This document shows, piece after piece, positions 57,242 to 64,000 of a stretch of 64,000 nt of DNA. The notes beneath the pieces were generated by a model. That model ran no database searches. It was not told the origin of the DNA and saw only the letters and a list, made by a program, of their open reading frames with translations. Where the stretch lies: assembly GCA_025677835.1 (NCBI GenBank), contig JAIXMR010000034.1, positions 148,310-212,309 on the forward strand, in the 5' to 3' direction. The stretch's first letter is position 1. Each line of letters starts with the position of its first letter. A program made the position numbers and the translations under genes. Origin of the DNA: Sporodiniella umbellata. Its lineage: Eukaryota; Mucoromycota; Mucoromycetes; Mucorales; Rhizopodaceae.

Positions 57242-60200
57242 ATGTCACCCAAGCCGATTAGTATAGAAAACAAAGAGCCCATCCAATCATACTTGCGTAT
57301 TCGTCCCCAACCTCCTCATTATGAAGCAGACATGGAAGAACCTTATCTTTCTATAACCAATGATCTTGAGATTTCCATGACTCCACCTGAGGACTCCAAC
57401 GCTTACCGAACCAGAAATCGAGCACCAGAAAAATACCGATTCACGCGGATCTTTACCGAATCCACCTCGCAGCAAGACTTTTTCAACAGAACGGCCTTGC
57501 CTTTGATTCGCGATGTGCTCAAGGGAGAGAATGCCTTAGCTTTTGCCTACGGAGTGACTAATTCTGGCAAGACCTATTCGATTATTGGTACCCAAAAACA
57601 GCCCGGACTCCTGCCACGGACACTGGATGTGATTTTCCAAAGTGTCGAAGGGTTCCAGAGCCAATCAAAAGTCAAGCCTTGTATGCATAGCTTGGTTCAG
57701 TCCTATAGTGATGAGATGGAAGAGAACCGAGAGATATTCGAACGACGTCCGGCACTGGTAAAGCCTTTGTCTAAAAAACGCGTTTGCATGCTCACACTCC
57801 TTTTTTTTTTTTTTGGTAGGACAACGCCTGGGAGAATAGAGATAGGACGTTTATTCCAATAGAAGAAAACTTTGAGTACGGTATTTGGCTTTCGTTTGCA
57901 GAAATCTATACAGAAAAAATTTACGATCTTTTGGTACCCCCCAACGAGTTTTCCAAAAGGCGACAACCTCTGGCACTCAAATACGAATATAGTAGTGGCC
58001 ACAAGTATATCTCAGGACTAAAGGAAGTCCGGGTGCAAAGCATTGAAGAGGCCTATACTATCATGCTAGAAGGCCAACGCAATCGAGCAGAATATTCCAC
58101 CCTCATCAACCCCACCAGTAGCCGAAGCCACAGCATATTCACGATACGGATCGTTCGTGTTCCCATTGATGAAAATGACTATGTAATTGAGGTTTGATGC
58201 TTAAAGGAGAAAAATTCATGGGCAGGAATATAGAGTGACAGGTGTTTTTTTTTTTTTTTTTTTTTTTTTTTGAATCGTTAGGATCCTATCTATGCTACTG
58301 TTTCCAAATTTTCCATTGTGGACTTGGCTGGCTCCGAGCGAATAAGAAATACGCTTAATTTCGGTAAGAGCAAAACAAGATGAGGATTTAACAGAGATAT
58401 TAAGATGTATCTCTACTAGGGCAAAGGCTGAAAGAAGCTGGAAATATCAATAAATCCCTTATGGTTCTCGGGCAATGTATGGAGACACTTCGACATAATC
58501 AAATCAAGATAGCTGCCGGAAAAGTAAGGCAAAACAGAGCTTTTTTTTTTTTTTATAAAAAGGCCCTGACGTGAAAAATAATCTTAGAAACCAATGATGG
58601 TCCCCTACCGTCACAGCAAACTGACAGAGCTCTTTAAAAGTTCGTTTGAGGGTGACGGAAAAGCGGTGATGGTAGTGAATGTCAACCCGTTTGATACTGG
58701 ATTTGACGAAAATAGCCATGTCATGAAATTTGCAGCCGTAGCCAAAGATGTGACTACACTACGTAAAGTGCAATTCAAACACACCACCACGAACATCAAC
58801 TCAGGTAGAAACAAAAATAGAAGCAATAGGGAGATATTCATACTATTTATAGCCCACAAGCGACTCAGAACATCCCAGAAACTCAAGAAAAGTGACCAGG
58901 AGACAGACGAGATCGCCAAGGACGAGGAAGACGAGGAGGATGAAGAGGATCCATTTGTGGACAATCTAATTGTGCAGTTGGAGGATTTAAGGAACAAGGT
59001 AAGGACAGTAGAAAGAAGCCCAGGTTAACTTTTAGCACCAGTGGATTGAATCTGAAGCGCGCAATGCAAACATGGAAATTGAAATTACACAGAGAATTAA
59101 CAAGAAAACCAAAGAGAAAATGAAACGAATGGAAAACTTTTATCTGGAAGCCTTGGAAAAACAGGTAAAAACAGAAAACAAACATACTGTAGAAGCTGAT
59201 GTCTTCTGTTTAGAACAATGAAACTGAATCTCAATTCAATGGCTTTAAACCCAGCGACGATAAAGAAGGTATGTAAAGGTATGCACTGTGTGTTTTTGGC
59301 TGACTTGACATGATGCACTAGGTCATTTAAAAAGGGTAAACTCGGAAAAGAACGCAAAACAAAACAAAAAGGTTACTGATGTACATGTTAGTTACTTGAT
59401 CGACAGAAAACGCTATCAGACGAAATTAGTCAATTCCGGACACATCTTAACGAGCAGGAAGAAATAAACGCCCGGCTATCAGAGAAGCTGACAAGGCTTG
59501 AGGGAGAAAAGCAAGAGCATCAAGAGCACATTCGGCGGCTCTATCAGAAAAAAAAAGAACAGGAAGTGGAGGCTGAGGGGCAACCGGCAGAAAAAGTCAC
59601 CCTGGAAGAGGCCAAAGATGAAAGGACGCAGGAAGAGGAGCCCAGAGTCTGTGAAGAAACAAGTGAACGAATGACAACAAACAAGAGCCCACTATTTGAG
59701 AAATATTTGGAACTGAGAAAGAAGCTACGCCGGAGCATATTCCGCGGTGAAGAGGTAAACTCATAACGAACCGTTGTGCTATACTAAGGCATGCGATAGT
59801 ACTCTCATGACGCGGATGTCATCATGGAAGAGATTGAAGGCTTTCCTGATGTGACTTTTGAGCTAGTGAAGGTATAGAGCTAAAATGCCAAGAGCTCCAC
59901 TTAAAATACTTGCTAGGAAACAAATATGGGCAAGCTGCTTAAATTGATTACCCAACGAGGGTTCAAAAACGATCCTTACAATATTAAGCTTCGTGCAAAA
60001 ACCTTGTTCAAAAAATACGCTAAAATATCCGTGCCCGTCTTAGCATCCAAGAAGCCAAGTCAAATGGTGGCCATTAGTGTGGATGCTGGTAACCAAGACG
60101 AATTCCTATCAGATATGCGCGGCGCACTCCAAAGCCTACAAGACGAAAACACCAAACTAAAGTACAAAATTAAGGTAACACCAACACCCGTCCGCATACT

Positions 60201-60490
60201 ATATTAACATCATGCACACAAAGACCATGCAAGAGGGCCACAAACGACTTAAAGAAGCGTTTGAAAAGACCAGAAGTGACCCAGCTGTTCAGCAAGAGGT
60301 AAGCCCCCTTTTTTGTTATCATAGAACAGGACCAAAATTTTAGTGGTAGATAAATAGTGCAGAATTCGAAACACATAATTCCGCTTCAGAAGACTCTAAG
60401 GAGGAGAGCTCGACTTTGATAGATGACGAAATCGCTCTTCCGCAGCCTAGGCAAATCAAGAGAAAAAGACTTGCTAGCAACAGCATCTAA
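57242..60490 (+). CDS. Kinesin-6 family motor (KIF20/KIF23 type)
   Basis: Plus-end motor of the central spindle group. Start MSPKPISIENKEPIQSYLRI. Motor signatures: P-loop AYGVTNSGKTYSIIG; switch I NPTSSRSHSIF; switch II VDLAGSERIR; then FGQRLKEAGNINKSL and YRHSKLTELFKSSFEG. The Asn in TNSGKT and the LLPRTLDVIF loop match KIF20-like kinesin-6. The intron at about 57757-57820 joins RRPAL to DNAWENRDRTFIPIEENFEY. Later exons give an acidic linker (EDEEDEEDPFVDN), a coiled coil (RINKKTKEKMKRMENF; KLTRLEGEKQEHQEHIRRLY) and a tail with YYSHDADVIMEEIEGFPDV. The stop is at 60490 after RQIKRKRLASNSI, basic and NLS-like. At least ten introns; one carries a T27 run (58243-58271). Confidence 0.92.
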
Positions 60491-60522
60491 ACAGAGCCCT
60501 TTTTTGTCTTTACGTCAGACTA

Positions 60523-60528
60523 AATAAA
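60523..60528 (+). terminator. Candidate poly(A) signal of kinesin-6
   Basis: AATAAA 33 bases after the kinesin stop. Confidence 0.4.
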
Positions 60529-60652
60529 CTCCGGTCACTTGTACATACAAAAAGAAAGCTACTTCTTCTTTTTATTCTTATTTTTATTAGTTCTAGTTTT
60601 ACACACACACACACACATATATATATTTATCTAAGACCATACACAAATAAAC

Positions 60653-60880
60653 ATGACAGACTACATACTCATTCATCAGCAAAACTTTAAAGACAACACA
60701 GATTCCATATATTCCTCGCCTACATACACAAGTAGCCATCTCAGGCGGTCTTCTTCTATCAATCGACTTTATAAAAAGATCTGCAGAATGAAAAGAAACG
60801 TAGAAACAAATATGCAACATAGACGAGAAGTGAGAAAAGAAAAAAAGCCTCAGGACGGCAAAACCAATCCTTTTGAATAA
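60653..60880 (+). CDS. Small hypothetical protein, 75 residues
   Basis: ATG-started single-exon frame, 163 bases after the kinesin stop and same strand. It opens with MTDYILIHQQNFKDNTDSIY, then a Ser-rich, strongly basic part (SHLRRSSSINRLYKKI), and ends GKTNPFE. RRSSS resembles an AGC-kinase site. No family recognised. Its amino-acid make-up is unlike the chance frames around it, and a (CA)n-TATATA tract precedes it. A short real gene is plausible; an unannotated last exon of another transcript cannot be excluded. Confidence 0.4.
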   Translation: MTDYILIHQQNFKDNTDSIYSSPTYTSSHLRRSSSINRLYKKICRMKRNVETNMQHRREVRKEKKPQDGKTNPFE

Positions 60881-61043
60881 ATTGTACATGAACACTATCA
60901 AAATAAATAAATAAAAAAAGCCTTTACATCACTGCGGACTTTTAGGCTCTGCTCGACGCTGTTTATGCAGCTGAACCCAACGGGTGGTGTCAAAAAAAAA
61001 AAAAAAAAATAAAAAATAAAAATAAAATAGACCTGGATTTTAT

Positions 61044-62935
61044 TTAGAGTACTTTTGAAAGAGCATGCGATATCTCTTCTACTCTCTCTGCCTCCTCTTG
61101 GAACTTCATTGTAGACAGTTGGGACTCTAGTTCATGTAATCGACGTTCGAGATCTTCTTTTTCTTGCTTCATTTTCAGATATTTGGCATCTGGGGTATCG
61201 TCGTAGGTTTGGAGCTGGTGGCACAGTTCCAGCGCGCTCGGTCGGTGGCATGGGTTAGGCTGCATCATAAGATGTACCCATTCTGTTTCTTTTGGATAGC
61301 TTTGTTTGAATGCCTCGGGCACTTTGTTTTCATATTTCAGGTCGTTCAGTATATACGCGCGTTCCATGCCTGTAGTAAAGGGCTGGAAGAGCTCAAACAG
61401 GATGATACCCAGTGAGTAAATATCTGCTTTTTCGTCGTAAGTCGTGCCAGACAACTGTTCAGGCGCAGCATACTTTGATAAGAAAAAAAAAAAAAAAAAA
61501 AAAGGCTCAGTCCTTCTTCTTTGTTTAGGTATACGTTAACACTTACAGTTCGTGTGCCAACACCGATCGTTCTACTCCTCTTTTGTTCGCTCAGACGCCT
61601 TCTGGATGAACCTTCTTCACACGCTGTCAGCGCCGTCTTGGTTTTCGAGCGTACACTATCCAGAGAGACAGTTGAATTGGCAGCGGCCGCGCTAAATAGG
61701 TCCAAACGAGAATGGGTCGGCGAAGCACTGATCTCGTCCACCACTGTGATTTTCGGAGGACTGTACGCATCCTCCTCTTCTTCTGTTGGCTCAATAATAC
61801 TCGCAGCCAAACCAAAGTCGCCTATCTTTGGCACTGCAATGTCAGCCTCAAAAGACAGAAAAATATTACTTGGCTTTAGATCACGATGAATCAAGCCTTG
61901 CTTATGGATATAGGCAGTCCCTGAGATGATCTGACGAAAGATATGGATGTTGTCTTTGATGAAATTAAGGTCGTTCTCTGCATTTCCTTTCTTGTTTCTG
62001 GCTGCAATATATTCGTGCAGAGTACCTAGCAAATCCGAACGGTTACACGGGCCTGTCAGTACGCTTTACGTATCTTACTGGAGCACAGCTGCATCTGAAT
62101 ATAGAGTATGAATCCGTCAATGATCTCTGGGTTCTGGACCGCATAGAGGCTGTCTTCTGAAATATCATAATCGTCACTGTCCAGCTCCTCCTTTTCCATC
62201 ATCGAGGCATACTCAAGCCAGGACGAGTAATACCTCACGACGTTGCGATGTTCCAGTCTAGCCAGGCTTTTGATCTCCCGAAATATGTTTTCGTACTTTT
62301 CGTCATCTCTGCCAACCAAGCGGATCTTTTTGACGGCGTATACAATCGCGTCCAACTTGTTCCTGGCCCGCCAAGCGCTAGCAAAACCCCCTCGCCCAAT
62401 CATTGACTGCTCCAGAAAGTCGTTTCTGTACCGGGATTGCTGAATACTCAAAAGAGACTCTGTGCTGGCCGTTGTAATCAAGCGGGGGCTGCCGCGTTTG
62501 ACACTTGCCTTGGTTTGAACAAAGAGCTGATTGAACGCTCGGTGATAAGAAGATCGAAGCGAGGCTAGCTCGTCAATAAATTCGTAATGAAAAATACCGG
62601 CTTGCGATAGTCGGTGGCATATTTTCAAGTACAATTGACGTTTTATTTCGGTCGGTTCAGGCGAAAGCTGACAGAAAGACTCGATCAAAGAAGCAAGTAA
62701 TAATTTAGTGGGCTGGTGACTCCGGATATTGGGTGACTGGGCAACAGCAAGTGGCCCCTCTTCTGTATAGTCTAGCTACCGTAAGAAGAAAATGTGCTGA
62801 ATGTTTCATGTTACCTGGAGGCTGAAGTAGGTTGTTTAAGCTGTCATGGAATTCCTGCGGATTTGTATAGAAGTTGCTAGAATTATGGCTTTCGGAATTC
62901 TCGTCAAAGGAAAAGGAAAACTCTGATTCGTACAT
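61044..62935 (-). CDS. eIF2-alpha kinase, HRI (EIF2AK1)-like
   Basis: Stress kinase phosphorylating eIF2-alpha. Start at 62935: [20 protein letters not shown]. After an intron the N-terminal region reads [20 protein letters not shown] and [11 protein letters not shown], as in HRI. The kinase domain has [20 protein letters not shown], the ATP lysine in YAVKKIRL, then an acidic insert ([15 protein letters not shown]). The catalytic loop is [16 protein letters not shown] is in [11 protein letters not shown] long insert follows before [14 protein letters not shown], the eIF2 kinase signature, joined across an intron with an A21 run (about 61482-61503). The C-terminus has a coiled coil ([19 protein letters not shown]). 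I see no GCN2-type histidyl-tRNA synthetase or PERK lumenal domain, so HRI-type is the best fit. Confidence 0.9.
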
Positions 62936-63122
62936 TGCTTTCGTTATAGAGTATACAGATATATGCTTTTGCTAATGATGCGTCTTCCGTCTTTATTTGG
63001 TGTATATTTGTATGTGTGTATATATCTACAAAAGAAAAAAGGGAAAAAAAAAAAAAAAAAAAAAAAGCACCGAAGAGAGAATGAGGTGGACTTTTAAACA
63101 TTGACTAGAAAGAAAAAATTGT

Positions 63123-64000
63123 TTATTCTTCAAGTTTAGAAATACGATTTATTCTTTTTTCATGCATTTCAAAAGCCTCTTGGTTTTGCACACTAGGCTG
63201 GCTGGCGGGATGGTGAGGGTCGAAGAAAGGTGTACTTAATGTGGGCGAGGTGGGCGAGTCGCTCTCTCTATAATCGTAGGACCGCATCATGCTTGCCGTT
63301 CGTCTTGGTATGTTGCTATGCTGGGTGAGCTCGGACGTGGGTAGTTTGTTTTGAGAGGCTAAGCTGAGCGACCGTCGTAGGTCGTCCTCTACCAGCACTT
63401 TCGTTGTTGACTCATTCACTAACAGCTGCTCTAACAGCTCTTCGGGCACGGGCGCTACGCACACCAAGGGAAAAACGCCCTTAAGTCCCGTAGTAACATT
63501 GAACCCAAGTGCCCACCCATCGTCAAAGTTCATAGCAACACAAACAATATCCCCTACATGCAGCCCTAGTTCATCACCCATCTGTGGTGGATAAGGATGC
63601 TTTACTTCATAAAACTCTTCAATAGGCTGCGGTTGAATCACAAGGGGCGGAGGCTTGCTAATCAGCGGCTGGCTGGGTAAAAGAACACGTTGTGATGCAG
63701 CTACAGACTCGTATCCAAACACACTGGAACTATCGTTAAATTGCTGTTTCATTTGCGTTTTTCTTTGTCGCTTTTTGTAAAAATAAAGCCCAAGTCCTCC
63801 CGCCATCGCTAAAAGCACAACACATCCAACCACAATACCAACAATCCCTCCAACAGATAAACTTAGGCAACCCACTTCATTACAGCATTCATCCGCTCCA
63901 TTCAATTTGCAGTAGTCACAAGCCTTTTTTGTATCCATAAATCCTAAAATTGACATTAACATATATATGAGCCCATGCATACATATATATATATATATAA
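63123..64000 (-). CDS. Membrane SH3-domain protein, 5' end outside window
   Basis: Partial. The coding exon begins at an intron end near 63938-63947 (pyrimidines then AG), so the first exon(s) and signal peptide lie beyond base 64000. Extracellular: Cys-rich CDYCKLNGADECCNEVGC. Membrane span: GGIVGIVVGCVVLLAMAGGL, then basic YKKRQRK. Cytosolic: a SH3 domain (YEVKHPYPPQMGDELGLHVG, then DIVCVAMNFDDGWALGFN, ending KGVFPLVCVAPVPEE). Ser-rich tail with NIPRRTASMMRSYD and ESDSPTSPTLSTP. The layout resembles fungal single-span SH3 adaptors of cell-wall or polarity signalling (Fus1/Sho1-like in concept only). Stop at 63123. Confidence 0.75.
   Translation of the reverse strand, partial: IYIYICMHGLIYMLMSILGFMDTKKACDYCKLNGADECCNEVGCLSLSVGGIVGIVVGCVVLLAMAGGLGLYFYKKRQRKTQMKQQFNDSSSVFGYESVAASQRVLLPSQPLISKPPPLVIQPQPIEEFYEVKHPYPPQMGDELGLHVGDIVCVAMNFDDGWALGFNVTTGLKGVFPLVCVAPVPEELLEQLLVNESTTKVLVEDDLRRSLSLASQNKLPTSELTQHSNIPRRTASMMRSYDYRESDSPTSPTLSTPFFDPHHPASQPSVQNQEAFEMHEKRINRISKLEE

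Noticed and set aside
1..64000. CRISPR array, prophage, operon or biosynthetic cluster
   Set aside because: No regularly spaced repeats, no phage genes; the genes are intron-containing eukaryotic housekeeping genes on alternating strands.

Overview
The window reads as a nuclear chromosome segment of a filamentous, early-diverging fungus, most likely Mucoromycota (Mucorales-like). It is strongly AT-rich, with compact genes, many introns of about 40-90 bases (GT..AG, poly-T tracts) and short divergent or convergent intergenic gaps. The content is fungal (Vac7, Mmm1, Gcn20, a prephenate dehydrogenase) but also includes genes usually missing from yeasts: coilin, a PRL-type phosphatase, dihydropteridine reductase, an ADAM protease, JMJD6 and a CEP120-like C2 protein. 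No prokaryotic, viral or CRISPR feature was seen.

Layout. Bases 1-22000 are gene-poor: a 4.7 kb AT-rich stretch with a pair of 37-base direct repeats, then prephenate dehydrogenase (-), an ADAM metalloprotease (+), a mitochondrial PDK/BCKDK-type kinase (+, with an apparent frameshift), MIX17/CHCHD2 (+) tail-to-tail with GCN20/ABCF3 (-), a PRL phosphatase (-) pieced together from short exons, and a short unknown ORF. From 22 kb on the genes are dense: eIF3l (+), a DSN1/Mis13-like kinetochore protein (-), a mitochondrial TPR protein (+), exocyst SEC15 (-), a CEP120-like C2 protein (-), NBS1 (+), JMJD6 (-), a class I HDAC (+), a small RVxF-motif protein (+), coilin (-), FCP1 (+), MMM1 (+), dihydropteridine reductase (-), an unknown small gene (+), VAC7 (-), TFIIF alpha (+), ARS2/Serrate (-), a kinesin-6 (+), a 75-residue ORF (+), an HRI-type eIF2-alpha kinase (-) and a membrane SH3 protein (-) that runs off the right edge.

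Functional themes. Several genes act in nuclear RNA and transcription biology (FCP1, TFIIF alpha, ARS2, coilin, HDAC, JMJD6). FCP1 and TFIIF alpha are known interaction partners, and both halves of the contact (the FCP1 acidic/hydrophobic C-terminus and the RAP74 winged helix) can be seen here. Translation control is represented by eIF3l, GCN20 and an HRI-like kinase. These genes look like ordinary housekeeping neighbours, not an operon-like cluster. Exon joins were checked by reading phase by hand; no transcript data or database search was available.
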